A stretch of 64,000 nt of DNA from Streptomyces sp. NBC_01717 (GCF_036248255.1 NZ_CP109178.1:8685001-8749000); one strand, 5' to 3'. Numbered from the stretch's first letter, positions 26,328 through 35,399 are shown. Made by a program: numbers and translations. The notes: generated from the sequence alone by a model not told the origin.

Positions 26328-27329
26328 ATGAGGCTGTGCACCACGCGCCCGCCGGCGACACGCACCTGGACGGTCGAACTGCGGCCTCAGCCCCAGGGAC
26401 CGCTCCTAACCTGCACCCAGTGCAATCTCAGGCCCGAGACAGTTCAGGGGAACACCGCACGCTCGGCCGCTCTCGAGCACCTCGCCCGCCATGCTCGCCA
26501 CTCGCTGCTTCCCCAGCACCTGCGGACCTGCCAGTGCCACGAACGCGGCTGTCAATGGCACCCCCGCCACCGTGGCTGCGCTGGCCCGCTTCTCCTGGTC
26601 CTCTCCCGCGAACGAGGCGGTCGCCTGTGGCGTCTCACCGATACATGCATGGCCTGCGCCCGGGCCATCCCAGACGCTTCGGTCGTCCCCGAGACCGCCC
26701 TCAGCAACTCAGCATCTGGCCCCTCTCTCCGTCCGCGCCGCCGCTCTACGGTCATGCGCCACGATGGGGCAGAGCGGATGCTGGTGTGCGACATGTTGAG
26801 CTACCTTGCCGCCTCGCTCCCGCAAGGCCTCAGCGCGGAGGCCCGAGTTCTGGCCCTTCAGTGCACACTGCGCTCAGCGAGCTCCGGCCTTGTTCATCTG
26901 CCACCAGGTCTGACCCGCGGTCTGGCAGTTCACGAACCGCGCCTCCGCTGGGAGGAGCTCGAGGGCGCAGGCTGGCTCTACCTGGCTTCCGGTTCCGCCG
27001 CTTGGCTCGTCGACCCCCTCCTTGGCACCCCTGGCCGGCGTCGACGGGCCAGGGCGGCCGATTGGGCGCTGCGCGCGTTTCGAACACATGGCGATCGCCA
27101 GCTCAGCGCGTACGTACGCCTCGTCGCCATGGCCCTCATCGCCCACACACCCCCAGAGGAAACAGACGGGGTCTCTGACATGATCCAACTGGCCCGCCGG
27201 TGCGGGCTGCAACCGGCGACGCTGATCACCGCAATCCAGATACTGGTTGAGCACTGCGCGCTCGCGGCATGGACGCTTGACCACCGAACGGGCGACCTCG
27301 CCTGGATCACAGCTCCGGCAAGCGAATAG
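26328..27329 (+). CDS. Hypothetical Cys/His-rich protein divergent from XRE regulator
   Basis: This 333-residue protein starts at ATG 26328 after AGAGGGG. The N-terminal third has several Cys/His pairs (LTCTQCNLRPETV; CQCHERGCQWHPRHRGCAG; DTCMACARAIP) that look like zinc sites. The rest is helical and Leu/Ala-rich, with MLVCDMLSYLAASLPQGLS and a C-terminal winged-helix-like stretch (MIQLARRCGLQPATLITAIQ). Together with the XRE and DUF6083 genes it forms a recurrent-looking Streptomyces trio. The function is unknown. Confidence 0.65.
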   Translation: MRLCTTRPPATRTWTVELRPQPQGPLLTCTQCNLRPETVQGNTARSAALEHLARHARHSLLPQHLRTCQCHERGCQWHPRHRGCAGPLLLVLSRERGGRLWRLTDTCMACARAIPDASVVPETALSNSASGPSLRPRRRSTVMRHDGAERMLVCDMLSYLAASLPQGLSAEARVLALQCTLRSASSGLVHLPPGLTRGLAVHEPRLRWEELEGAGWLYLASGSAAWLVDPLLGTPGRRRRARAADWALRAFRTHGDRQLSAYVRLVAMALIAHTPPEETDGVSDMIQLARRCGLQPATLITAIQILVEHCALAAWTLDHRTGDLAWITAPASE

Positions 27330-27668
27330 ATCAGACGGCTTGAGAACGAGTCCGCTCACAAGCACTTCGGGCTTCCCCTTCCTGAACTGGAAGCTGCCCG
27401 AGCCGCGAACCGTAACCTGACCCGTCCCTGAACCAGCGCGGATGTCCTGCTGCAGCAAGGGCCATCACGCCGCCCGGAACCGTGGACGGTGGGGCCAAAT
27501 CATGCCCGTCGGGTCCGCCAACGCGATGGACAGGAGCTGGGGTTCATGGGGGTGTCCCTGTTTCGTCAAGCCGAGCGAGGATGGGATGGGCCGACCGGCC
27601 CTTGGCCTCGGCTCCAGGAGTGGAAGACTGGGAACGTAGGCCAGCTCGGCGTGAGTGAGGAGCCCCCC
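27330..27668. other. Intergenic region before the first CBS-BON gene
   Basis: This 339-bp stretch contains no convincing gene. Its notable content is the DosR-type box at 27588-27601. It marks the left edge of the dormancy island. Confidence 0.5.
27588..27601. promoter_or_regulatory. DosR/OsdR-type box A
   Basis: GGGCCGACCGGCCC, the symmetric form of the recurring box, ends 67 bp before the start of the CBS-BON gene at 27669. An identical sequence occurs at 63589 on the other strand. Confidence 0.65.
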
Positions 27669-28541
27669 GTGGCTAAACGCGAGAAGACCTCGGCAGGGGC
27701 CGAAGCTCGCCGCGCGGTGCCGGCGAAGGCATGGAGGCCCACCGACGAACCCCTGCGGCAGGACATGCTGCTGCGCTACCTCGGCGCGGTGGCCACGGTG
27801 TCCGCCAAGCAGGCGGCGGCACGGCGCCCGACCGTTCCCGAAACGGATTCGGCCGGTCGGGTGAAGAAGTCCGCCGAGCCGTCCGCTGCCGAACCCGCGC
27901 CTCTGCTGGTCCGTGACGTTATGGACATACCGGCCGCATCGGTGCGCGGTGACATGCCGTTCCTGGACATCGCGCGGAGCTTGACCCGTGAACACGTGGG
28001 GTCCCTGCCGGTGGTCGATGCCGACGACCGGGTGATGGGTGTGGTGTCGGAGTCCGACCTGCTGGCGAAGGCCGCGGTAGAGGCCTCCGGATACGAACCC
28101 GGTCCGATCGGCAGGCTGAGGGAACGGCGGCTGCACGACAAGGCCCGTACCGAGACCGCCGAGACGCTGATGACCACTCCGGCCGTCACCGTGTTCCCTG
28201 GTTCGACCGTCGCCGAAGCCACGTGGCTCGTGTCCCTGTCGCGTCTAAAGCGCCTGCCGGTGACGGACCATGAGGGCCGCCTGGTCGGTGTCGTGCACAG
28301 GAACGCACTGCTCAACGCGCTGATACGCGATGATGCCGGGATTCGCGAGGAGATCGAGTCGAGGATCCTCGCCGAAGGCTTCCCGGATGCCCGAAACGCC
28401 GTCGAGGTCACCGTACGCAACGGCGTGGTGGACATCAGTGGCCAGATGGCGGAAGACGACGTTCCGCGGCTCGTCGCAGAGATCAAAGACATCGACGACG
28501 TGACCGAAGTGATCGATCATCTGCACCTTGTCTCAGGGTGA
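27669..28541 (+). CDS. CBS-BON protein 1 (long N-terminal extension)
   Basis: This 290-residue protein has an N-terminal segment of about 75 basic/Ala-rich residues not seen in its six paralogs here. Two CBS domains follow (about 80-135 with LPVVDADDRVMGVVSESDLL; 165-215 with LPVTDHEGRLVGVVHRNALL), and then a BON domain (about 230-288). CBS pairs bind adenylates; BON domains often bind membranes or lipids. GTG 27669 is chosen for GAGGAG 7 bp upstream; GTG 27651 is possible. A DosR-type box lies upstream. Confidence 0.88.
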   Translation: MAKREKTSAGAEARRAVPAKAWRPTDEPLRQDMLLRYLGAVATVSAKQAAARRPTVPETDSAGRVKKSAEPSAAEPAPLLVRDVMDIPAASVRGDMPFLDIARSLTREHVGSLPVVDADDRVMGVVSESDLLAKAAVEASGYEPGPIGRLRERRLHDKARTETAETLMTTPAVTVFPGSTVAEATWLVSLSRLKRLPVTDHEGRLVGVVHRNALLNALIRDDAGIREEIESRILAEGFPDARNAVEVTVRNGVVDISGQMAEDDVPRLVAEIKDIDDVTEVIDHLHLVSG

Positions 28542-28602
28542 CGCCGGAGTCCCGACTTGCGTCAGCATGCACGCGGTCCACGATCTCGCTCGACCGAGTA
28601 GC

Positions 28603-28821
28603 CTAGCTGTCGCCCAGCGTGATGGTGGTCTCGGGAGGGGCGTCGAGTAAGGAGGCCGGGGCCTCGCTCCAATCATCGGGCTCGCACACAGTGTCCAGCA
28701 ACGCGCGGGCGCATGCGGCGGGCTGCCAGCCGCGGCTGGTTCCGATCGACGAGAAGCCTGCAGATTCCGTGCACTGCCCCAGGCGCTGCTCGACTGTACG
28801 GCTGAGTCGGTTGGAGTCCAC
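28603..28821 (-). CDS. Small hypothetical protein, 72 aa, with TTA codon
   Basis: GTG 28821 has an excellent ribosome site (GAGG, 6 bp upstream) and opens a 72-residue frame with strongly GC-biased third positions. Its sequence includes GFSSIGTSRGWQPAACARAL and LLDTVCEPDDW, with an acidic C-terminus. It diverges from the sensor kinase gene with 75 bp between the starts. It contains a TTA leucine codon near the C-terminus (bldA-dependent in Streptomyces). The function is unknown; small partners of two-component systems exist but none is recognised here. Confidence 0.5.
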   Translation of the reverse strand: MDSNRLSRTVEQRLGQCTESAGFSSIGTSRGWQPAACARALLDTVCEPDDWSEAPASLLDAPPETTITLGDS

Positions 28822-28896
28822 CAGGTGCCTCGTGGTGGTCGGTCCTACCGTGGAGGTGTGGCCCGCCCGGGATGGGTGGGTCAAGGTGGAGGCACC

Positions 28897-30612
28897 GTGG
28901 GCGACAACGGAACTGACCGCTGTGGTGGGGCGCGACGTCGGCTGAGCACGTTGCCGGCCGACCTCCAGGGGCGCCTTGATGCCGTGACCCATAGCTCTGC
29001 CGGGGCGGCCCTGCTACTGGATGCCGTGATGTCGGTGGGAAGGGGACTCGATCTGCCCCAGGTGTTGCGCCGGATTGTCGAAGCCGCAGTTGTTGTGGTC
29101 GATGCCGAGTACGGAGCCCTGGGAGTGGTTGGCGAGGGAACCCGGCTGACGCAGTTCCTGCCCGTGGGCGTCACCGTGGAGCAGCGGGAGGCCATCGGCC
29201 CGCTGCCAGCGGGGCACGGCCTCCTGGGCGAGCTCATCCGTCATCCTGAGCCCCTGCGGCTCGCGGAGCTTGCCGAGCATCCAGCGTCGTACGGGTTCCC
29301 GCCGAACCACCCCCCGATGCATTCGTTTCTGGGGGTGCCCATCCGGGTTCGCGACGAAGTGTTCGGCAATCTGTATCTCACTGAAAAACGGGGCGGTCGT
29401 GCATTCGATGCAGAGGACGAGACCGTGCTGTCGACGCTGGCCGTGGCGGCGGGAGTGGCGATCGAGAACGCTCGCCTGTACGCGGAGACGTGCGATCGCC
29501 AACGGTGGCAGGAAGCCAATAGTGAGATCGTCGCGGGTCTGCTGAGCGGGGTGAACGAGGCGCACGTCCTGCAGATGATCGTCGATCGTGCCTCGCGTAT
29601 TCTCTCCGCGGACCTCGGCGTCCTGGCACTCCCCACGGAGGGTAGGAGCCTCCGGGTGGCACTGGCGTCAGGTGTGGACGCCGAGATTCATCAAGGTCTG
29701 GTCCTGCCACGTGAGGGATCGTTCGTCGGCGCGGCTCTCGATGCGGGCGAGCCGATCACCAGCCGCGATGTCGGGCACGATCCGCGGATCACCGAGGGCC
29801 CGCCGAGGTGGGCGGGGCTCGGCCCGGCTGTCGCGGTCCCGATGATTACGGGAGAGCGGACCCGTGGGGTGCTGTTGTTGGCCCGCGTACGGGAGCGTCC
29901 TGCCTTCACCACGTCGGAAACCTTGCCCCTGCTGACCTTCGCAGGTCAGGCTGCGCTGGCGATGGAACTCACCGAACGGCGCAAGTCCGCCGAGCAGATC
30001 GCTCTGCTGGAGGACCGGGACCGCATCGCCCGGGATCTGCACGACCTGGCCATTCAGCGGCTGTTCGCCACCGGTATGACCCTGCAGAGCGTGGTGCGGT
30101 TCGTGGATCATCCACAGGCGAGCGAGCGGTTGCTGCGCGCGGTGGACGATCTGGACGAAACCATCAAGATCATCCGATCCACGATCTTTGGCCTACGTGC
30201 ACGCGGACCGGGCCGTGCCGACCAGGGGCTGCGAGGGCGGACGGTGGCTACGGTGGAACAGGCCGCACGTACCTTGGGCTTTCAACCCTCCCTGCGGATG
30301 GGAGGGCTCATTGACACAGATGTGCCGGCAGAGATCGCCGAGCAGGTGATCGCCGTCCTGGGGGAGGCGCTGAGCAATGTTGCTCGCCATGCACAGGCCA
30401 CGTCGGTGGATATCTCGCTCGTGGTGGGTGAGGGGGCGCTGAACCTCGTCGTGTCCGACAACGGTGTGGGCATGCCCGAGAACGGTGGTTCCCGAAGCGG
30501 GCTCGCCAACCTTGCACGGCGCGCCGAGAAGCTCGATGGCGAGATGAGAGTGGGGGCATCGGGGAAGGGCGGCACCCAGCTGAACTGGCGGGTGCCACTG
30601 CGGCTGTCCTGA
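28897..30612 (+). CDS. Oxygen/redox-sensor histidine kinase, GAF-GAF type (DevS/DosS/OsdK-like)
   Basis: This 571-residue cytoplasmic kinase has GAF-A (about 45-190), GAF-B (about 215-360), a HisKA_3 dimerisation domain with DRIARDLHDLAIQRLF (phospho-His 382), and a HATPase domain with N box LGEALSNVARHAQ and DNGVGMPE. GAF-A keeps the DosS-like segment NHPPMHSFLGVPIRVRD. DosS binds heme through a His in this region, so His138 or His142 is a candidate ligand. GTG 28897 follows GGTGGAGG. It converges with the response regulator gene 18 bp away, its presumed partner. Confidence 0.9.
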   Translation: MGDNGTDRCGGARRRLSTLPADLQGRLDAVTHSSAGAALLLDAVMSVGRGLDLPQVLRRIVEAAVVVVDAEYGALGVVGEGTRLTQFLPVGVTVEQREAIGPLPAGHGLLGELIRHPEPLRLAELAEHPASYGFPPNHPPMHSFLGVPIRVRDEVFGNLYLTEKRGGRAFDAEDETVLSTLAVAAGVAIENARLYAETCDRQRWQEANSEIVAGLLSGVNEAHVLQMIVDRASRILSADLGVLALPTEGRSLRVALASGVDAEIHQGLVLPREGSFVGAALDAGEPITSRDVGHDPRITEGPPRWAGLGPAVAVPMITGERTRGVLLLARVRERPAFTTSETLPLLTFAGQAALAMELTERRKSAEQIALLEDRDRIARDLHDLAIQRLFATGMTLQSVVRFVDHPQASERLLRAVDDLDETIKIIRSTIFGLRARGPGRADQGLRGRTVATVEQAARTLGFQPSLRMGGLIDTDVPAEIAEQVIAVLGEALSNVARHAQATSVDISLVVGEGALNLVVSDNGVGMPENGGSRSGLANLARRAEKLDGEMRVGASGKGGTQLNWRVPLRLS

Positions 30613-30630
30613 TGTTTCGGGGCCGCACGG

Positions 30631-31344
30631 TTACGTCTGATGCTGTCCGGCTCCAGGCGGCGGGGAAGGTTCCGTGGCGTGCGCAGCGATCACGGCCGCC
30701 TGGATGCGGCGCTCGACGCCGAGCTTGGCCAGCAGACGGGAGATATGATTCTTGACGGTTTTCTCCGACAGGTAGAGGCGCTTGCCGATCTGGCTGTTCG
30801 TCAGCCCTTCACCGATCAGTTCGAGGACGTCCTTCTCCCGCGGGGATAGCCCGGACAGCGCGTCGTCCCCCTCGGGTTCAGCGGCGGATTCCTCCTCGCG
30901 CAGGCTGCTCATCAGCCGTGCCGTGGTCGTCGGGTCGAGGGTCGAACGCCCGGATGCCAGTGTGCGGACGGCGGCAACAAGGTCAGAACCCTTGATTACC
31001 TTGAGCACGTAGCCTGCCGCGCCAGCCATGATCGCGTCGAGCAGCGCTTCGTCGTCGTCGAACGAGGTAAGCATCAGACAGGCCAGCTCCGGCATCCGAG
31101 AGCGCAGTTCCCGGCACACGGCGATACCGTCGCCGTCCGGCAGCCGCACATCGAGAATCGCGACGTCCGGGCGGAGCGCCGGGCCGCGAGCCAGAGCCTG
31201 ATCGGCTGTGCCGGCGTCGCCGACGACCTTGATGTCGGGTTCCGCGTCAAGCAAATCCTGCACCCCGCGCCTGACCACCTCGTGATCGTCGAGCAGGAAC
31301 ACGCGGATCGGTCTCTGGGCCGAGAACCCCGTCTCGTCGCTCAT
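30631..31344 (-). CDS. NarL/FixJ-family response regulator (DevR/DosR/OsdR-like)
   Basis: This 237-residue regulator has a receiver domain with the acidic pair DD (19-20), phospho-acceptor Asp65 in [13 protein letters not shown], Thr93/Ser94 and Lys115. A LuxR-type HTH lies at about 170-215 ([38 protein letters not shown]). It matches mycobacterial DevR/DosR and S. coelicolor OsdR. ATG 31344 has GAGGAGG 6 bp upstream. A box of the repeated island motif lies 78 bp upstream, suggesting autoregulation. It probably controls the island. Confidence 0.9.
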   Translation of the reverse strand: MSDETGFSAQRPIRVFLLDDHEVVRRGVQDLLDAEPDIKVVGDAGTADQALARGPALRPDVAILDVRLPDGDGIAVCRELRSRMPELACLMLTSFDDDEALLDAIMAGAAGYVLKVIKGSDLVAAVRTLASGRSTLDPTTTARLMSSLREEESAAEPEGDDALSGLSPREKDVLELIGEGLTNSQIGKRLYLSEKTVKNHISRLLAKLGVERRIQAAVIAAHATEPSPPPGAGQHQT

Positions 31345-31846
31345 GGTGCCCTCCTCGCCGTCGAGGGGTTGCGCAGTCCCGCCCCTCCGCCATAGTGCAT
31401 CCGCATAGGAGCTACGCACCAGGGCCGAACAGGCCCATGCTGCCGACCGTTCAGATCGCAGGAACCTCGGCCACGGCACCGTACGGCTACAGCAACCGGG
31501 GCCGCGTTCCGTCCAGCGGCCGTTCGCCGCCGTCGACTATCTGCGCACGTCGACGGCCAGTGCAGCGGCCTTCCCGCATCGAGGCGGCTGGACTTTAAGA
31601 AGACAGCCCCAATGACGCACTCGGGTGGCGATGGCCCACACCGTCGCGGTTCCGGAGGCTGCTCGCCAAATCGGACCCCGCCGGGCTCGGCCGACACTTG
31701 GAGTAGCTCCGTCGTGCCCCGAGCCAGCTCCGTCACGGTGGTGTCCACCGCTTCGGCCAGCCGCAGCAGAATCGGATCCCGGCGGAGTCCTCACCCCATC
31801 GGCTTTCCACCCGGCCGCGTCACGCGTGCGGGTATCGGCGTCATGC
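31345..31846. other. Intergenic region upstream of the response regulator
   Basis: This 502-bp stretch holds the regulator promoter and DosR-type box B. The rest shows no convincing gene. One minus-strand open frame ending on the regulator start codon was considered and not accepted. It may be decayed coding sequence. Confidence 0.5.
31422..31436. promoter_or_regulatory. DosR/OsdR-type box B
   Basis: GGGCCGAACAGGCCC (read inverted, GGGCCTGTTCGGCCC) lies 78 bp upstream of the response-regulator start. It is a near match to the box at 49840. Confidence 0.6.
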
Positions 31847-32722
31847 TCAAGGGGTGTGGGGCACAACGGCGACCGGGCAGGGCGCGTAGTGCAGAACCGC
31901 GTGATTTACCGGCCCGAGGTGGAGGCCGTGCCGTCCGCCGTCCCGCCGCGCGCCAACGACGAGGAGTTCCGCGCCTGTGGCGGCTTCGATCAGTGTCTGG
32001 TGGGCCGGTCCCTGGACCACCGAGTGCTCGATGACGGCATCGGAGCCGGAGCGGTCCAGCACCGCCAGGACGTTTTCGAGGTGTTCCTCGGCTTCCCGGC
32101 GGTGTGCGGATGCCGGAGTACCCGAGAGGAGCGGATGGTCCATGGCCTCGTGGGCGGGGCAGCGCCAGGCCCGTACGGCGATCAGTTCACCGTGACGCGA
32201 TGCCGCTTGTTCGAGTGCGAAGCGGGCCGCTGCTGACGGGCCTGCGGCGTCTCCGATCCCGACGACGATGCGACCGGGCTTCGGTTGCGTGTTCGGCGGG
32301 GGCGTCGGGATCACGACGACCGGACAGTGGGAGCGGCCGGCCAGGGCGAGGCTGACGGATCCGAGGAGCATCCCGGCGATTCGGCCCCGGCCGCGGGAAC
32401 CGAGCACGACAAGGGTTGCCTCGTGGCTCTCCTGGACGAGTGCGGTCACCGGGTCTTCGGGCTGCACGTCGGCGACCATGCTCACCTCCGAATGGAGGCG
32501 TTGTGCCCGCTCCTGCGCGGAGGCGACGACATGCTCGGCGAGGATCTGCTCGGCCGGACGCTCGGTGTCGAATGTGGGGCGCAGCCCTTCGTAGTGTTCC
32601 CACAGCGATGCGTGGATGACGCGCAGGGGGAGTCCTAGCCGGGCCGCCTCCGTCGCTGCCCAGTCCAGTGCGCGCAGACTGCCCTCTGATCCGTCCACTC
32701 CGACGACTACAGGGAGCTGCAT
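31847..32722 (-). CDS. Universal stress protein 1, tandem UspA domains
   Basis: This 291-residue protein has two UspA domains (about 1-145 and 155-290). The first opens PVVVGVDGSEGSLRAL and has the ATP-loop motif VLGSRGRGRIAGMLLGSVS; the second ends LLVVGARRDGGRHGLHLGPV. Both keep the G-2x-G-9x-G(S/T)-type nucleotide site. The gene starts 60 bp after the nitroreductase stop and is probably co-transcribed with it from box C. ATG 32722 is favoured; a GTG 9 bp earlier is possible. Mycobacterial homologues are DosR-regulon members. Confidence 0.9.
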   Translation of the reverse strand: MQLPVVVGVDGSEGSLRALDWAATEAARLGLPLRVIHASLWEHYEGLRPTFDTERPAEQILAEHVVASAQERAQRLHSEVSMVADVQPEDPVTALVQESHEATLVVLGSRGRGRIAGMLLGSVSLALAGRSHCPVVVIPTPPPNTQPKPGRIVVGIGDAAGPSAAARFALEQAASRHGELIAVRAWRCPAHEAMDHPLLSGTPASAHRREAEEHLENVLAVLDRSGSDAVIEHSVVQGPAHQTLIEAATGAELLVVGARRDGGRHGLHLGPVNHAVLHYAPCPVAVVPHTP

Positions 32723-32782
32723 CACTCCCACCGCCTTCCCTGCTCGGACGGTCGCCTGCCGCGGTGGCATACGACCGGGTTT

Positions 32783-33784
32783 CTAAGGTTCGATGGTCAG
32801 CACTTGGTTTACGGGGCGGCGTGGTGTGTGGGGCCCCGCCGGGCCGTATCCCAAGCGGATGATCATCTGTGCGTTTCCCGTGCCGAAGACCGGGTCGCGC
32901 AGGATCCATCGAAGGTCCGGCCACTCGAGGGGCTGCGTCGCGAATGAGCTGGATACGTGGTGGAGTGTGGCGGTGAGCAGGACGCGTTCCAGAGCCTGGC
33001 CGGCGCGCAGCCAGTCTTCGGCCCGGTCGCCCGCGGTGCTCAGAAGGGCCAGCTGCGGCCGGTTCTCGAACAGGACGCGTACTCGGCCTGCGAAAACGGC
33101 GGTGCCCGCGAAATCGCGGACGGTCGCCCTTTCGGAAGCGTCGCGGGGCCCGAACGCGTAGTCCGGAATTCCGTCGGCTGGGACCTCAGTTTTTGTGTCC
33201 CGGGTCCAGCTGCGCTGTTCCGCCTCTCGCGCCGGATCCCTGCGGTCGTATCCCTCGGCATCCCGGATCAGTTCGAGCACCGTCTCCAGATGCGTCGGAG
33301 TCAGGAAGGCGAAGTCCGCGCCCTCGATACGGGCCGCTTCGGCGAAGCGCACACGAATGTCCTCGGGGATGGCTCGCTCGTCGAACGGATAGCGGCTGGT
33401 ATGCCGGTCCCGAATCGCAGGGTGGAGGGCCGCGAGTGCTTCGTCCGCCGGCTTCCGGGCGGAGTCGGGGCGGATACCCAGGCGTACGACGGCCAGGAGG
33501 GACGGGTCCGACGGTTCGGGCAGCAGCGTGGTGACCAAGTCCAGACCGAGGTAGGCGGCGGATACCCGCAGGTTCAACAGGGCCGCGCCGCAGCCGACAT
33601 GGAGTCCGCGGGTGGAGGGGTCGGCCTCTGGCATCGCACGGTCGAGGTCCGCCCGGAGCGTGAGGGTGCGGCTGGAGCGTTCGTAGCAGAACTGCCAGGG
33701 CTGGGCGTTGTGCATGGATGGCGCGGAGGTGGCATCGGCGACTAGGTCGGTCAACGTGGTCTCGTCGAGCCTTTTGGTGAGCAT
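32783..33784 (-). CDS. Acg-like nitroreductase-fold protein
   Basis: This 333-residue protein has the Acg family layout: two fused nitroreductase-like halves. It starts with a variant flavin-site block SAPSMHNAQPWQF and has a C-terminal ALERVLLTATLHHVSSSF and IIRLGYGPAG. Mycobacterial Acg (Rv2032) sequesters FMN and is strongly induced by DosR; catalytic turnover in the family is doubtful. ATG 33784 has GGGAG 7 bp upstream. It is first in an operon with the universal stress protein gene. A tandem DosR-type box lies 74 bp upstream. Confidence 0.88.
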   Translation of the reverse strand: MLTKRLDETTLTDLVADATSAPSMHNAQPWQFCYERSSRTLTLRADLDRAMPEADPSTRGLHVGCGAALLNLRVSAAYLGLDLVTTLLPEPSDPSLLAVVRLGIRPDSARKPADEALAALHPAIRDRHTSRYPFDERAIPEDIRVRFAEAARIEGADFAFLTPTHLETVLELIRDAEGYDRRDPAREAEQRSWTRDTKTEVPADGIPDYAFGPRDASERATVRDFAGTAVFAGRVRVLFENRPQLALLSTAGDRAEDWLRAGQALERVLLTATLHHVSSSFATQPLEWPDLRWILRDPVFGTGNAQMIIRLGYGPAGPHTPRRPVNQVLTIEP

Positions 33785-33857
33785 CGCGGGTCTCCCGGAG
33801 AATCGGGAACGGTCGATGGCCCCTTCAGCATGGAGCGGTTCGTAGTCCCGTACAAAT

Positions 33858-33892
33858 GGGCCGTTCGTCCCTCGACAGGGCCGGATGGACTC
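33858..33892. promoter_or_regulatory. DosR/OsdR-type box C, tandem pair
   Basis: GGGCCGTTCGTCCC (33858-33871) and the weaker GGGCCGGATGGACTC (33878-33892) are 20 bp apart and 74 bp upstream of the nitroreductase start. Both read best on the minus strand, the direction of that gene. Confidence 0.65.
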
Positions 33893-34014
33893 CCCGCCGG
33901 GGTCAGGCAGTGCTGGATTCACGGGAGGACGTATGAGGATGCGTTGCTGGACATACGGCGGAACAGCGACCGTCCAGACCCTTACTCATGCCTGTCGCGG
34001 GACGCCGCCTTAGC

Positions 34015-34224
34015 TTAATAGAGGGTGTTGCGGAGCCGGGTAATGGCTTGCGCCAGGTCGTCAAAGGCGCGCTGCTCCTGCTGCGGGGTGGTACGGGATG
34101 ACTCGAAGATGCTGTCGCGACCTCCGCGGATCCGGGCGTAAGTATCGAAGCGAGCGAGGACGCCGTGCACCAACTCCTTGGGCGGAAAATGGGACGCGGA
34201 GGAAGGATCGTTCTGCGGGGACAT
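34015..34224 (-). CDS. Small hypothetical protein, possibly DUF5133-related
   Basis: ATG 34224 follows AGGAAGAG and encodes a 69-residue protein: FPPKELVHGVLARFDTYARI, then QQEQRAFDDLAQAITRLRNTL. The helical pattern resembles the C-terminal part of the Streptomyces DUF5133 family, but this assignment is weak. The function is unknown. It stands alone between the nitroreductase promoter and the next CBS-BON gene. Confidence 0.55.
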   Translation of the reverse strand: MSPQNDPSSASHFPPKELVHGVLARFDTYARIRGGRDSIFESSRTTPQQEQRAFDDLAQAITRLRNTLY

Positions 34225-34428
34225 CAGCGCTCTTCCTTGATCGGACGGCCGTGGGTTGGGAGAACAACGTGGTACTGCCCCGGCATTCTCCCAGCCACAG
34301 CTCACGGTCTCGCCACGCCATGGCTGCCCTTCGCGATCACCAACATTGAAAACATCCGCTTACCGGGCCGATGTGACGGCGCCGGGACCCTTCGGCCCGG
34401 AACCCGCGGGTGCGAGGTGATCTCCGGC

Positions 34429-35082
34429 TCAGGGGGATGTCAGGCCTTCGAGCCGACAGTCCACGCTGACCACGCCTTCCACGGACTGAGCGAGCCGGGC
34501 GGCGACGGGAATGAGGGTGGCGTCGCTGACGCGACCGGTGAGCGTGGCCACACCCCAGGTGACGCTGACCTTCACGTCTTGGTGCGCGACGGGGAACAGC
34601 CGGTTGACGACCTCACGACGAATTTCGGAGGCGAGCTCGTCGTCTGAGCGCAGGAAAACCTTGAGGAGATCGGCGCGGCTGACGATGCCCTTGAGACTGC
34701 CATCGGCGTCAACGACCGGTAGGCGCTTGACCTGCTGGTCGGCCATGAGCCGGGCGGCCTGCGGGAGAGGCGCGTCGGGCTTGACTGTGACGGCGGGGCT
34801 CGTCATCAGATCCTTAGCCTGGACCGAGCCAGCCTTGGCGATGTCTCCCAGGCGGCGCATATCCTCGATCATGCCGGGCGACTGCTCGTGGAACTCCTCC
34901 TTCGGGAGCAGGTCGGCCTCGGAGACGACGCCGACGACTCGGCCCTCGCCTTCGATGACGGGTACAGCGGTGACTTTCCACCGCTCCATGGCGGCGGCGA
35001 TCTCTTTGAATTGCGCGTCGGGAGTGACGGTGACGACGGTCTTGGTCATGACGTCGTCGACGGTGTACCGGCCAGAGGTCAT
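34429..35082 (-). CDS. CBS-BON protein 2
   Basis: This 217-residue protein has CBS1 (about 8-65, VPVIEGEGRVVGVVSEADLL), CBS2 (about 92-145, LPVVDADGSLKGIVSRADLL) and BON (about 150-213, VTWGVATLTGRVSDATLIPV). It is most similar by eye to CBS-BON 7 at 59559; both have the LLPKEEF linker. ATG 35082 is chosen for GAGGAA upstream. A degenerate pair of box-like sequences (about 35130 and 35149) lies upstream. It may act as an adenylate-sensing adaptor at membranes or on partner enzymes. Confidence 0.88.
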   Translation of the reverse strand: MTSGRYTVDDVMTKTVVTVTPDAQFKEIAAAMERWKVTAVPVIEGEGRVVGVVSEADLLPKEEFHEQSPGMIEDMRRLGDIAKAGSVQAKDLMTSPAVTVKPDAPLPQAARLMADQQVKRLPVVDADGSLKGIVSRADLLKVFLRSDDELASEIRREVVNRLFPVAHQDVKVSVTWGVATLTGRVSDATLIPVAARLAQSVEGVVSVDCRLEGLTSP

Positions 35083-35399
35083 GTCACATTCCTCGGTGAG
35101 TGTGGGCGAGTGGCCGACTGTTGCCGTGAGGGCGAACAGCACGGGTGCGGGCCGATGCGACAGGCGGCCCGCTGGGGTGCGACCGAGGCCGCGGTGATCG
35201 CGCGAGTGGTCGACTCGGGAGAATTTCCCGCAGCCCGCTACGGCCGTGGCGTCGAGTCACATCGGATGACATGTCGACGAGCGAAGACGCCTTAGCCTCC
35301 ATAGTTCGCCTCCAACCCCTCACTCGCAGCCTTGCACTGGGGGTAACGGAGTGCGGGAGAGTCTCGCGGCGTCAGATTGCGCAAGTCGTTCGGTACCAG
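35083..35399. other. Intergenic region between CBS-BON 2 and MBL-fold gene
   Basis: This 317-bp stretch shows no gene. Two degenerate DosR-type sequences (GGGCGAACAGCACGG at about 35130 and GGGCCGATGCGACAG at 35149) sit about 20 bp apart, 48 bp and 67 bp upstream of the CBS-BON 2 start. They match the consensus less well than the named boxes. Confidence 0.35.

Noticed and set aside
31341..31748. Minus-strand open frame of 135 codons whose stop overlaps the response-regulator start (ATGA).
   Set aside because: The first part looks mildly protein-like, but the rest is Arg/Gly/Pro-rich, it crosses box B and has no ribosome site. It may be decayed coding sequence.
33830..34018. Plus-strand open frame of 62 codons upstream of the nitroreductase.
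   Set aside because: It runs through the tandem box C promoter region, has no ribosome site and no family resemblance.
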